Source: JAZRYE01 sp045600585 (GTDB lineage Bacteria > Bacillota_I > Bacilli_A > RFN20 > CAG-826). From it: a stretch of DNA of 32,447 nucleotides. Below, one piece after another: positions 21,841 to 31,330 of the stretch. Below the pieces are notes generated by a model. The model saw only the letters and a list, made by a program, of their open reading frames with translations, did no database searches and was not told the DNA's origin. Every line of letters starts with the position of its first letter. Positions within the stretch are counted from its first letter, which is position 1. A program made the translations under genes and the position numbers. The stretch covers positions 1 to 32,447 of the forward strand of contig JAZRYE010000024.1 in assembly GCA_045600585.1 (NCBI GenBank), read 5' to 3'.

Positions 21841-23388
21841 CTAAATGCAAGTCATATAGAATAAAGAAGACATTGCTAAAAATATCGCACCTAAACAAAG
21901 AGTAATCTTATAGAATACTCCGTAAAAATCATTCTTTTTAAATGTGTCATAAGACAATGTTAATAAAACGCCAAAGGAGATAATAATTGGAACAATATAT
22001 CGGAAATCCATTGTGCATCCATATGGCATTTTTATATTAAAATATAAATAACTTAAATATTGAACAGCAAATATGGATATGAATATAACCTTTTCTTTAA
22101 ACATCATTTTTCTTGTTTTAATCAAGAAGAAAACAGCTAACACTAAAGAGGAAAGTATAAAGAAGTAATTTGCAATAACTGAAGTAACTCCAAATCCTTC
22201 ACCTTGCCAATAAGAGAATTCACCAAAGATAGAGCATTTAACTAAATAGCCAAATGTATTGTAGTTTTCAAAAGGCAAACAATACATACTTTGAGTCATA
22301 TCAGATATATCAAATAAATTAATAAATCTTTCAAAGAAATTATGATCGCCAGTATAAAGATTGTGATTTAATTTGCTAAAAACAAATCCAATATTTTGAT
22401 CAAATCTAATCTTTGCATATACTTGGAACCATAAACCAATTGGAGCGCATATCGCTAAAAACACAATATATTTTAAAATTGTCAGTCCAATTTTCTTTTT
22501 ATCTTTAGAAATACAGTCCTTTATAAACTCGTAGACGAAGATAAATGCAGTTGTTAAGCAAATAGTAGCGCCGCTTAGTTTTGACATCATAGCAAGGCCA
22601 ATTGATATAGCTATAACAATTAAATTACTCCACAATTTATCTTTCCAATACCTGATTGAATACAAAATCGCAATAAAAGAAAACATAACGCATATAGCAT
22701 CATTATTTTCTTGAGCAGAAAGTTGGACAAGTCTTGGGAAGAAAATCATAAATAAGCATCCAACGAGTTTAGCTTTATTAGAAACATTGAATTCGTTGAT
22801 TATTTTTACCCCAACCCAGCTAGTAATTGTCATATATAAAAGAGATAAAATCTGTGTTGTCTCATATAAAACATGCAGATTTGATATATCAAAAATTGTC
22901 TTGCCTGCAATAGAGTTGGCTATTTCTAAATAGTCTCGGCTAATATGCATAAATAAGCCTTGCGTTAATGCATTTAGAGGAGGGTGATAGAATTGATAAG
23001 CATTACTATCAGGCAATTTAAAAGAATTATATATAAAGAAAGCATATGCTTCATGTCCATCGTTATTTATTGAAATAGTATCATGCTGTCTAGTTCCATA
23101 TGGAGTAATAAGCATATAGTTAAGTTTGATAATAAAACCAATAATAAAGAGAAGAAATATTAAGCGATTAAAAGTTAATTTCTTTTTTATAAATAAAAAA
23201 ATTGTAATCGAAATGACTATAACCAAAAGAATTGTTGTATATGACTGGGCAACAATTCCATTTCTTTCAAAGCTAAATAAAGGTTTAAAAATTAAATAAG
23301 AAAGAACACTAAAAATATACAGAGCAATAACTACTATTACTTCAAAAAATATCTTATTAACGCGTTCATTCTTAAAAGGCTTTACCAT
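21841..23388 (-). CDS. GT-C-fold membrane glycosyltransferase (PMT/ArnT-like)
   Basis: This 515-residue protein has about 11-12 predicted membrane helices. After TM3 comes an external loop with RQHDTISINNDGHEA, holding acidic residues where GT-C enzymes keep the catalytic Asp. It is followed by FYHPPLNALTQGLFM, whose HPP-L motif is typical of GT39-like proteins. Such enzymes use polyprenyl-phosphate-linked sugars on the outer face of the membrane. Its start overlaps the flavoprotein stop by one base (TAATG). Acceptor and donor are unknown. Confidence 0.8.
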   Translation of the reverse strand: MVKPFKNERVNKIFFEVIVVIALYIFSVLSYLIFKPLFSFERNGIVAQSYTTILLVIVISITIFLFIKKKLTFNRLIFLLFIIGFIIKLNYMLITPYGTRQHDTISINNDGHEAYAFFIYNSFKLPDSNAYQFYHPPLNALTQGLFMHISRDYLEIANSIAGKTIFDISNLHVLYETTQILSLLYMTITSWVGVKIINEFNVSNKAKLVGCLFMIFFPRLVQLSAQENNDAICVMFSFIAILYSIRYWKDKLWSNLIVIAISIGLAMMSKLSGATICLTTAFIFVYEFIKDCISKDKKKIGLTILKYIVFLAICAPIGLWFQVYAKIRFDQNIGFVFSKLNHNLYTGDHNFFERFINLFDISDMTQSMYCLPFENYNTFGYLVKCSIFGEFSYWQGEGFGVTSVIANYFFILSSLVLAVFFLIKTRKMMFKEKVIFISIFAVQYLSYLYFNIKMPYGCTMDFRYIVPIIISFGVLLTLSYDTFKKNDFYGVFYKITLCLGAIFLAMSSLFYMTCI

Positions 23389-24944
23389 TATTTCTTTTCC
23401 TCGTGATAATCCTTTTCAGTATTAACATTCCATAAATCATCAATTGAATATTTTTCTTCACCTAAAATAAGAGAAGAAGCCACCATTGCAGTAACCATTG
23501 AATGATCCATATTGTTATAACGATGCTGACCGTTTCTTCCAACGCAATATAAATTATCAATAGATTTTAAATCAGAAGACACTTTATCAAATTCTTTATA
23601 AGAACCAAAGTATGCAGGATATGCCTTTTTAACTTTTAATTGGCAAGCATCAATAACATCGTTTTTATCGATAATATCAATCTTTTCAAGTTCTTCTTTA
23701 GCAAATTCAATGAATTCATTTTCTTCCATATTCCAAAGTTCATCGCCTTCATTTGCAAAGTATTCAAGACCAATAAAAACAGTATTATCCAAATCTTTTA
23801 CCATATAAGGAGACCAGTTATTAAAAACTTGGAGTCTTCCAACTTTAACATCCCTTTCTTGGATATATATCCAACAATCTGGAACAATGTTTCCGACTGT
23901 TGATAATTTTGTTTCATTTTTGATTTTTAATTTAGGAAGTAATAATCCAACAGTAATAAAATCTCTATATAGCAAATTTGATGCTACTTCATATGCTTTT
24001 TCATTGCAAGAAGCTACACCAAAGCACTCATATAAATCTTTAATTGCCATAGAGGAAATATAATAATCAGCTATAAATCTCTCTTTTCCATATGTTAAAT
24101 CGCAAGCAACATATTTTATATGGTTACCATCTCTTTCGATATGTGATACAGGACGATTAAAAATTATATGGCCTCCCATTTCAACAATTCTTTTTGCCAT
24201 GGTTTCATATAATTGACCAGGACCAAATTTTGGATAATAAAATTCTTCAATCAAAGAAGTTTCCACTTTTTTGGATGATTTTTTAAATGGTTTAGAAATT
24301 ATTGACCAAAGAGCTTTTGAAAGAGAAAGTCCCTTAACTCTTTGCGCGCCCCAATCAGCAGAAATTTCACTTGGAGAAATGCCCCAAACTTTAGTTGTGT
24401 AATCTTTGAAAAACATTTCGTATAATGGCTTTCCAAATCTATTTATATAGAAATTCTCTAAATTTATTTCTTTTCTTTTATGTAAACAAGAACCGATATA
24501 ACCCCATCCAGCTTTCCATGTATTCTTAAAGCCCATGTTTTTAAAAGTTTGAGTCTTCATTGAAATAGGATAATCGAAAAATTTTCTTAAGAAAAATATA
24601 CGAGAAACACGTCTTCTTGTTAAAAATACTTCATCTACTTGTTCTGGGTCGGGACCAGCATTAGAAACTTTAACATTTCGATTTAAAGCAATATCGTCTT
24701 TTGCCCCTTTGCCTTGTAGAGGCATAATTTCTTTCCAAAGAGACATAACTCTTTCATCTTTAGAAAAGAATCTATGACCACCAAGGTCCATTCTATTACC
24801 CTTGTAATTATAGGTACGTGAAATACCACCAATATGGTCACTACCTTCAAGAATAGTAACATCAATATCTTTGCTATTTTTTAATAATTCATATGCTGCT
24901 GTTAATCCGGCAGGACCAGCTCCAATAATCAATACTTTTTTCAT
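23388..24944 (-). CDS. FAD-dependent oxidoreductase / UDP-galactopyranose-mutase-like flavoprotein
   Basis: This 518-residue protein has the dinucleotide-binding motif IGAGPAGLTAAYEL (residues 7-20), an acidic end of beta-2 (TILEGSDHIGG), GGISRTYNYKGNRMDLGGHRFF, FGPGQLYETMAKRI, and a C-terminal FAD-contacting segment VGRNGQHRYNNMDHSM. It belongs to the COG1232/HemY-UGM superfamily. Porphyrin oxidation is unlikely because no heme genes are nearby; sugar-nucleotide or lipid-sugar chemistry fits the glycosyltransferase and SDR next to it. It starts 2 nt after the upstream kinase stop (TAATTATG) with no Shine-Dalgarno. Confidence 0.83.
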   Translation of the reverse strand: MKKVLIIGAGPAGLTAAYELLKNSKDIDVTILEGSDHIGGISRTYNYKGNRMDLGGHRFFSKDERVMSLWKEIMPLQGKGAKDDIALNRNVKVSNAGPDPEQVDEVFLTRRRVSRIFFLRKFFDYPISMKTQTFKNMGFKNTWKAGWGYIGSCLHKRKEINLENFYINRFGKPLYEMFFKDYTTKVWGISPSEISADWGAQRVKGLSLSKALWSIISKPFKKSSKKVETSLIEEFYYPKFGPGQLYETMAKRIVEMGGHIIFNRPVSHIERDGNHIKYVACDLTYGKERFIADYYISSMAIKDLYECFGVASCNEKAYEVASNLLYRDFITVGLLLPKLKIKNETKLSTVGNIVPDCWIYIQERDVKVGRLQVFNNWSPYMVKDLDNTVFIGLEYFANEGDELWNMEENEFIEFAKEELEKIDIIDKNDVIDACQLKVKKAYPAYFGSYKEFDKVSSDLKSIDNLYCVGRNGQHRYNNMDHSMVTAMVASSLILGEEKYSIDDLWNVNTEKDYHEEKK

Positions 24945-24946
24945 AA

Positions 24947-25420
24947 TTAAAAATAATAATCAATAACAGTAACTTTGTTAAATGCCTTTTTCACTTCATC
25001 ATTTGGTTCCTCGAACTTATCGAATAATTTCTGAAGAACTTCATCTGGAACCCAATGTTCTTCTCCTCTTTGTTTGTTATATTCCTCAGCGGACTTTCTA
25101 TCTTTCTTAATCATTATAAGTTCATAATAATCAAACTCAGGATTTTCCATAACATATTGGATTCTTAATCTATTTAAGTCACATAAGGCGTCTAATATAA
25201 CCGTCACATCATCATTCAGCTTCGAATATTCGTGAATTCTTTGAGAAAATAATTCCCAAACATCTTTTTGATGAGAGAAATCCAAATATGAATTAGTGAG
25301 TTCATATCGAATTTCATCACTAGAAACAATGTAAACATTATCGTGAGTTTCTTTATATTTTCTTGCCCAAGTAGATTTTCCACTTCCAGGTACGGCAGTT
25401 AAAATTAATAATTTTTTCAT
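24947..25420 (-). CDS. P-loop kinase (polynucleotide-kinase-like AAA)
   Basis: This 157-residue P-loop protein has Walker A AVPGSGKST, IVSSDEIRYELT (the SSDEIR motif after beta-2, as in PNKP-like kinases), VTVILDAL (Walker-B-like strand ending Asp) and a basic lid (KKDRKSAEEYNKQR). GAGG lies 8 nt before the ATG at 25420; an in-frame start at 25447 would overlap the upstream gene. It is second in the envelope operon, between the exoprotein and the flavoprotein. Its substrate is unknown; a sugar or small metabolite is as possible as nucleic acid. Confidence 0.75.
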   Translation of the reverse strand: MKKLLILTAVPGSGKSTWARKYKETHDNVYIVSSDEIRYELTNSYLDFSHQKDVWELFSQRIHEYSKLNDDVTVILDALCDLNRLRIQYVMENPEFDYYELIMIKKDRKSAEEYNKQRGEEHWVPDEVLQKLFDKFEEPNDEVKKAFNKVTVIDYYF

Positions 25421-25436
25421 AAAGAGCACCTCGAAA

Positions 25437-28400
25437 TCATGAAACAACTATATTAGAGATCAGACCACCACTAATAGTCTCATTAACAACTCCACCATAG
25501 CCTTTTTCATTTCTTAATACCAAATCGATCCTATCGTAGTCTTCAAAGAATGATGCAGATGAAATAGATACATGAATTTTACCATTAGATATATAACATG
25601 ACTGAGGATAGCAGAAATATCCACCATTACCATCAGAGTAATATGTTAGTCCATCGTTTAAATCTCTAACTGTTCGTCTAACTAAAACAATTGATTTGCA
25701 GTTCGAAAGAGCGTCAGGAGTAACATCAAAACTGATATTTGTATAATTATGTTCATATAAGGAATTCATCAAACTGTTATTAAGTGTAAATGTACCATTA
25801 ATATCAACATTAAATCCATCTAAAGTTTGAGAGTTAATTTTATTAACTGAGAAATATCTAAAGAATTCAATTGTATTTCCAAATGATAGATTTGTTTTAT
25901 TTTTATTAAATGTATAACAAATTTGCATATTTTCAGTTACACCGTAAACACCTTCATCATCTTGTCTACAATTAATATCTTCATGAGAAGTCAAAATATT
26001 TATGTCTTCGCCGCTATCATCAATATCTAAAGTATAAACACCACCATCAACATTTATTCTATTTTCAGGAACGAAAATTGCAGTATCACCTTTGAATACA
26101 TACAAGTTGTGTCTATTACCTTGAACAGCAACGGAAACACTAGTATATCCTTGATCGAAATATGCCTTTGTATCTTTAAACAAAATGCGGTTCCAGTTAT
26201 AAGAAACATCATTTGCTTGATAGGTAATTGCGTTATTTGTTGACGAAATAACTGTAAAATTACCAGTTGCCGCGCTTAAAGGAGAAGCTTTAAAAGCTTT
26301 AACTTCAGAAATTGTATATTTCGCTTTTCTATAAATTGCACCAGAAGCCCCGTTTTCATCTCTGGCTTGAATGGAAATATATCCACCTTCGCCAGAAAAT
26401 AAATCCAAAGGTATATCAATATTTGCTTCAACAACTCCATTATGAGAAACTCTATAATCTTTAAAGAACAATTGCCAATCAACTTCGCCTGCTGCATACC
26501 ATACTAAAGAGCCGACTTTCAGTTCATCAATACTTTCAGCTTTCACTTTTAAGTGTAAGTTTCTATAACCAGATAAAGCTAAATTTTGTAAGTATTCACT
26601 ATTTAAAGAGAAACCATATTCACCATTAATAGTAAATTCAAGTTCATGATTGTTTAGGTTTAAAGTTGAATCAGCAGAAATTGCATATTTTGCAAAATTA
26701 ATATCATCAAGAATTTCACTTCCATCAAAATTGCTTCCAGCAGAATAGTAAATATCAGGTTTAATTAATGGGTCTGTTACCAAAATAGGCTGTTCGACAA
26801 CAATGTCATGAGTATTTTGATAATTTTCTAATTGTGTTCCACTATATTGAGCATAAGCAGGAATTTCATAAGTATTTGTTTTATATTCAGCGCATCCGCT
26901 CGCATAATTATGATCAAAATGATTGCTGTGAGAAACCGTATAATAGTCACGACTAGTATACATTGGATTATGATTGAAAAGAGTTCCATGCCAATGGCTG
27001 CCTTTGTTATTAACTTTAATTGCATTATGGTGAACATGCCAATTTGATGATGCTTCATCTAAATAGATGACACCCAAACCATTATCAAATTCTAAATAAT
27101 TATGAGAAATGTCATTAGTTTGAATTCCTTGAGGATTAATAAATCCTCCTAAGACATAAATTGGTCCACCATCAAATAAAGCAGAATCAACTACGTTATA
27201 AATTTTATTGTAAGTAATTGAATAATTGTTATGGGCAGAATCAGGAGCGTTGCCTGTCCATCCCCAGCCAGCAGAAATACCTGTATATGTGCCGTTACAA
27301 ATTGTGTTATGAGAAATATTCAAATTCAAAACATATGTAGCGATAATACCGACTGCACCACAATACATTTTGCCAAATCCATCAACAGTACAGTTGGTAA
27401 TAGATATATTGCAAGGAATCAAAGAAGCTGTTCTACTATTGTTTTTACTAATAAAAACGCCACAGCCATAAGAATCCAAAATATTACATTTGTCCACATT
27501 AACATTATGAATTTGTTCGTTTACGATTAATCCAGTGCCAGCAGAATTCTTAATATTACAATTAATAAAATTACAGAATGAGGAATTTATTTTAACTAAA
27601 CCTGGTAATTCTTGGGCCCCGCCATTAATAACATTATAGTTAACTGTTGCTTGTGCTTCGTTAAATCCATAAACAAGTGGTTCAACAAAGCTTGATCCAT
27701 TAAAAGTAATGTTTTTAAAAGTAATTCTTTCAGTCATTCCTTTTGTGTCTAGTATGGTTTGTACGGTAGGAATTACAAAATTGGAAGAATTAATAGAAGC
27801 AGGATTTGATGGATAATAATATAAATTACCAGCAATTGGGTCATAGAAATATTCATTTACTTCATCCAATAATTGAAGATTGTTCGCTAAATAGAAATAT
27901 GGTTCTTCATCTTTATAAACACGGCTATTAACAAAGAAAACGTTACTTGAAGAGTCGTTTAAAGAGATTTTATATTGGCTTTTACTAGAAATAACACTCT
28001 TTTCAAAGACGATTGAAGTAGATACACCAATACATCCACCCCATCTTTCTTCTAAAAAAACCAAACAGTTATTAGTCAATGTTTCAGTGGTTCCACCAGC
28101 AGAAACAAAGTCGTTTTTCTTAAATTTAAAAATTAAATTTTCATTATCATATAAACCTTGGAAAATGTTGCTTTTTGCAATTTGGGCTCCATTACCATCA
28201 ACAATTAAATTAGAAAAAGAAAGATTTGTTCCAATTTGTTTTACAAAAATATTCTCTTTATATTCAACCCAGCCACCTTTTGTTATGGAATTACCACCGT
28301 AAATTGTTTTACCGTTACCGTTAATAATAATGTCCTTTGAATTTCTTCTTTTACCATTAAAAGATAAAGTATTTGTAATATAGCAGTCTTCGCTTGGTAA

Positions 28401-29114
28401 TTTGATTTCAATTTGATTAAATTTAGCTAATTCAGAATCAGTTAGATTTATAGCTCTTGAATAGGCTTCAGCAAAAGCCTCAGGAGTATTCTCGTTAACA
28501 ATTATTGTATATGTGTCTAAAGATTTTTTATCTAAACCAAATGAATTAACTTCGCATGTGTATTTAACAGTAATTAAATTAACTGTTACATTGCTATCAG
28601 ACAAATTTGATAATGAAAAATATGTTGGCTCTTCTTGATTGAAATTGAACGAAACGCCAGAAGTTAGTACATCGTTATATTGATTTGAAGAATAGTATCC
28701 ATATCCAACGTTTAAAGTAGATGCGCCAGTAAAATTGACTTCAATAGAACAAAGTCCATTTAATTCATTATGATTGATGTCTACGCTATAGAAATTACCA
28801 AATGATGCATTTGGCTTCATTATTCCCCAACAGGAATTGGAAGCTAAAAAATTCTCATATTCAAAGGTAATGTTGTTATTATCTCTACTTTTCGCAGCAA
28901 TAGTACCATTCGAACTAGTGATTTTATTTGCTGTAGAAGAAAAATTAAATGTGTACTCTCCGCCAAGAGAAGTAACACTAAAAAGAAAATCATCAGAAAC
29001 ACTTGAAGCGACAGCAATTGCACCGCTTAAACAAGCAAGAGTAATAATGGAACTAATTATTTTCTTTTTCGGTGGCATATTAATTTTTTGAAGAATGCCT
29101 TTTATAAAAGACAT
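25437..29114 (-). CDS. Large secreted parallel beta-helix protein (GH141-like) with carbohydrate-binding-like modules
   Basis: This protein has about 1,225 residues. A basic N-terminus (MPPKKK) and a hydrophobic segment indicate export or anchoring. An N-terminal beta-sandwich (about 45-190) is followed by a long right-handed parallel beta-helix (about 200-790) rich in Asn/Gly/Ile turns (for example ISITNCTVDG, NLNISHNTIC). It contains YTGISAGWGW, LFDGGPIYVLGG and VIYLDEASSNWHVHHN, resembling GH141-type glycosidases. The C-terminal third has beta-rich modules, two apparently duplicated. No LPXTG or C-terminal anchor is seen. ATG 29114 is used because AGGA lies 5 nt upstream; starts further 5' overlap the promoter. 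It probably degrades or binds a polysaccharide. GH141 assignment is from motifs only. Confidence 0.75.
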   Translation of the reverse strand: MSFIKGILQKINMPPKKKIISSIITLACLSGAIAVASSVSDDFLFSVTSLGGEYTFNFSSTANKITSSNGTIAAKSRDNNNITFEYENFLASNSCWGIMKPNASFGNFYSVDINHNELNGLCSIEVNFTGASTLNVGYGYYSSNQYNDVLTSGVSFNFNQEEPTYFSLSNLSDSNVTVNLITVKYTCEVNSFGLDKKSLDTYTIIVNENTPEAFAEAYSRAINLTDSELAKFNQIEIKLPSEDCYITNTLSFNGKRRNSKDIIINGNGKTIYGGNSITKGGWVEYKENIFVKQIGTNLSFSNLIVDGNGAQIAKSNIFQGLYDNENLIFKFKKNDFVSAGGTTETLTNNCLVFLEERWGGCIGVSTSIVFEKSVISSKSQYKISLNDSSSNVFFVNSRVYKDEEPYFYLANNLQLLDEVNEYFYDPIAGNLYYYPSNPASINSSNFVIPTVQTILDTKGMTERITFKNITFNGSSFVEPLVYGFNEAQATVNYNVINGGAQELPGLVKINSSFCNFINCNIKNSAGTGLIVNEQIHNVNVDKCNILDSYGCGVFISKNNSRTASLIPCNISITNCTVDGFGKMYCGAVGIIATYVLNLNISHNTICNGTYTGISAGWGWTGNAPDSAHNNYSITYNKIYNVVDSALFDGGPIYVLGGFINPQGIQTNDISHNYLEFDNGLGVIYLDEASSNWHVHHNAIKVNNKGSHWHGTLFNHNPMYTSRDYYTVSHSNHFDHNYASGCAEYKTNTYEIPAYAQYSGTQLENYQNTHDIVVEQPILVTDPLIKPDIYYSAGSNFDGSEILDDINFAKYAISADSTLNLNNHELEFTINGEYGFSLNSEYLQNLALSGYRNLHLKVKAESIDELKVGSLVWYAAGEVDWQLFFKDYRVSHNGVVEANIDIPLDLFSGEGGYISIQARDENGASGAIYRKAKYTISEVKAFKASPLSAATGNFTVISSTNNAITYQANDVSYNWNRILFKDTKAYFDQGYTSVSVAVQGNRHNLYVFKGDTAIFVPENRINVDGGVYTLDIDDSGEDINILTSHEDINCRQDDEGVYGVTENMQICYTFNKNKTNLSFGNTIEFFRYFSVNKINSQTLDGFNVDINGTFTLNNSLMNSLYEHNYTNISFDVTPDALSNCKSIVLVRRTVRDLNDGLTYYSDGNGGYFCYPQSCYISNGKIHVSISSASFFEDYDRIDLVLRNEKGYGGVVNETISGGLISNIVVS

Positions 29115-29133
29115 CTTCATCCTAACAATAAAT

Positions 29134-29162
29134 AGTATATCGGTATAAAAGGGTATTTTCAA
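29134..29162 (-). promoter_or_regulatory. Promoter of the five-gene envelope operon
   Basis: On the minus strand, TTGAAA (29162-29157), a 17-bp spacer and TATACT (29139-29134). The predicted start lies about 13 nt before the ATG at 29114. Confidence 0.8.
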
Positions 29163-29164
29163 AG

Positions 29165-29195
29165 AATTAAAAAAGCAGGAATCGAATTCCTGCTT
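29165..29195 (-). terminator. Terminator of rubrerythrin
   Basis: On the minus strand, AAGCAGGAAT / ATTCCTGCTT, a 10-bp stem with a TCG loop, followed by TTTTTT. It ends just before the promoter of the next operon. Confidence 0.88.
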
Positions 29196-29221
29196 ATAAT
29201 TGATACATTTTGTCAAATAAA

Positions 29222-29770
29222 TTACTTAAAATATCTATTTAACATTGCTTCAAGAGCAGCACCATGGCGTTGTTCATCTTTAGCCATTTCATGAACAGCA
29301 TCATGAATTGCATCGTAATTAAGAATTTTTGCTTTCTTAGCAATTTCTAATTTTGATGCACAAGCACCATTTTCACCTGCCAACATCTTTTCAATGTTTG
29401 CTTTTGTTGAATCTGTAACAACTTCACCTAATAATTCAGCAAATTTAGCAGCATGTTCAGCTTCTTCTTTAGCAACTTGTTCAAATAACATAGCGATTTC
29501 AGGATAGCCTTCGCGTAAAGCAACTCTAGCCATAGCTAAATACATACCAACTTCTGAACATTCGCCGCGGAAATGATCTCTACAGCCTTGTAATACTTCA
29601 TCATCAACACCTTGAGCAACACCAACTTCGTGTTTGCATGCCCATGTTAATGGTCCTTTTGCTTCTTCAACAACAGGTTCTAATTTTGAGAAATCTGCAT
29701 GACAAATTGGGCAAGATTCGCCTTCTTTAACATCGACAATTTGTCCACAAACTTTACAACGATATTTCAT
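29222..29770 (-). CDS. Rubrerythrin with N-terminal rubredoxin-like domain
   Basis: This 182-residue non-heme iron protein reduces peroxide in anaerobes. The rubredoxin-type iron site (C5, C8, C20, C23: CKVC and CPIC) is at the N-terminus. The four-helix diiron domain follows, with Glu/His ligands in GECSEVGMYLAMAR, AKEEAEHAAKF and MAKDEQRHGAAL. This order is the reverse of classical rubrerythrin (rubredoxin at the C-terminus), as in reverse rubrerythrins of clostridia. AGAGAGG precedes the ATG, and TATAAT at 29802-29797 is a likely -10. It has its own terminator. It supports an oxygen-sensitive lifestyle. Confidence 0.94.
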   Translation of the reverse strand: MKYRCKVCGQIVDVKEGESCPICHADFSKLEPVVEEAKGPLTWACKHEVGVAQGVDDEVLQGCRDHFRGECSEVGMYLAMARVALREGYPEIAMLFEQVAKEEAEHAAKFAELLGEVVTDSTKANIEKMLAGENGACASKLEIAKKAKILNYDAIHDAVHEMAKDEQRHGAALEAMLNRYFK

Positions 29771-29861
29771 ATAAAATTACCTCTCTTTTCTAAAATATTA
29801 TAATCAATAAATCGACTGAAATACAAAATAAATACACTTTATTTTTAAAACAATTCAATAT

Positions 29862-31310
29862 CTAAACTAGATACAAGTAAATCGATGTTTCTGGAGCAGC
29901 TTTATATCCGCAGAAACTGCCTTTGTAATACTCTAAATAAACATTTGATTTACCCGCAAATTGATAACCATCACCAGATTTAGTTATGTCCCAATAAGCA
30001 GACCCATTTGATGGAGAAGTTGATGACGAATAGCCAATAGAATAATGAGTGCCATCTATATAATTATATAGATATTTCGAATTAGATTCGTTGAAAATTA
30101 AATAACTTCCATCACTTTGTTTTTTAAGTTTGATATTAGGTAAAGTCTCTGCTGTAGTTAAAGTTTTCTTATCAGCTGATGGCGATACATCTAAACCTAA
30201 AATATACCAAGGCAATGATTCAGATTTAGTGTTACTACTAAGCGCGTACCAAGGGCCAGTTGAAGATGCAGCATTTACGATTGCGATATTCTTTCCGTCA
30301 ACGCCTTCTAGTGTTGTTAAGTTATGAGTAGTTGCTGTACCAGTTTCACTTTCTCCACCAGTCTCACTACCGCCGCCAGTTTCAATATCATCAACACTGG
30401 AAATTAATCCATTGTCATTCCAAATCCAACTTGCATATTCTGGATGGTCGACGAATGGGTTTCTACCAAATCCTTGAGAATACAAATAATTATTAATTTG
30501 TTTTTCGATAGCATTAGGTTTATATAATAAATTCCATTTTAACAATGTTTTTAATGTACCCATTGTGTTTGAAGAAGTCGAATCAGAAGGATTATTCGAA
30601 AGTGATAATCCGAGATTGTAATATCTACAAGCTGCATACAATGCAACACGTGCAGATTCACCTCTTGCTCCTTCAAATCCTAATGAGGCAGGATCCCACT
30701 CATTAGAACGAGTGTTTCCATAGAAATTGTTTCCACGAGCAGAGTTATCAGAAGTTAAAGTTGGCCTGATGACAAATGGGTCAGTCTCAATTTGGCCTCC
30801 GCCACGAGAATTTGGCCAAGTATGTTCTCTATTACAACTACTTGTAGTTGTTGTTACTTTAGTATCGTGATAAAAAGGAACAAAAGTTGATGATGATGGA
30901 TTAGGATAGGCCGCCGCTTTAGCACCAACCTCTAACATTGATTTATAAGATGTTGTTTTACTACCATGTTTATCAATTTGAGCTTTTAAGTCATTTCTTA
31001 ATGAAGCACCAAATAAGCCTCTACTTACATCCCAATATGAATCAGAAACAATAGGATCGATATCAGTGGAACTTCCACCTTGCGAGCTTGAAGAATCAGA
31101 AGAAGTGTCTTTGCTGGTATCTTCACTTGTATCATAACTATATTCACTTGTGTCTTCTGATTTATCAGAAGTTTCACTAGATTCTGAAGTTAATGATGTG
31201 CCTTCATGATTTGAATTTTCATTTGAAGAATTTGAACTTGAATCACCTAATGGAGAGCAAGATGCAACTAACAAAGAAAATAAAGTCAAAATAAATAAAT
31301 GCTTTTTCAT
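29862..31310 (-). CDS. Lipoprotein endonuclease I (EndA/NucM family) with extra C-terminal domain
   Basis: This 482-residue surface nuclease has a lipobox VASC (Cys at 18) and a Ser/Thr/Asp/Glu-rich linker (about 19-90). The nuclease domain (about 92-300) has CNREHTWPNSRGG, with the His of the beta-beta-alpha-metal active site, and DNSARGNNFYG with the metal-binding Asn. A second acidic linker leads to a beta-rich C-terminal domain (about 330-482) with many Tyr, Trp and Ser, possibly for binding to a polymer. It likely degrades external DNA for nucleotides or phosphate. A GGTGGTG ribosome site lies 7 nt before the ATG. It follows the hydrolase gene by 20 bp and is probably in the same operon. 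The stop is TAG. Confidence 0.9.
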   Translation of the reverse strand: MKKHLFILTLFSLLVASCSPLGDSSSNSSNENSNHEGTSLTSESSETSDKSEDTSEYSYDTSEDTSKDTSSDSSSSQGGSSTDIDPIVSDSYWDVSRGLFGASLRNDLKAQIDKHGSKTTSYKSMLEVGAKAAAYPNPSSSTFVPFYHDTKVTTTTSSCNREHTWPNSRGGGQIETDPFVIRPTLTSDNSARGNNFYGNTRSNEWDPASLGFEGARGESARVALYAACRYYNLGLSLSNNPSDSTSSNTMGTLKTLLKWNLLYKPNAIEKQINNYLYSQGFGRNPFVDHPEYASWIWNDNGLISSVDDIETGGGSETGGESETGTATTHNLTTLEGVDGKNIAIVNAASSTGPWYALSSNTKSESLPWYILGLDVSPSADKKTLTTAETLPNIKLKKQSDGSYLIFNESNSKYLYNYIDGTHYSIGYSSSTSPSNGSAYWDITKSGDGYQFAGKSNVYLEYYKGSFCGYKAAPETSIYLYLV

Positions 31311-31330
31311 AATTAATCACCACCGATATA

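Noticed and set aside
23388..24944. Protoporphyrinogen oxidase (HemY)
   Set aside because: The superfamily matches, but there are no heme genes nearby and the context is glycosyltransferase and SDR.
29115..29216. Longer N-terminus for the beta-helix protein
   Set aside because: The extension covers a TTGAAA-17-TATACT promoter and the tail of the rubrerythrin terminator. The ribosome site favours 29114.
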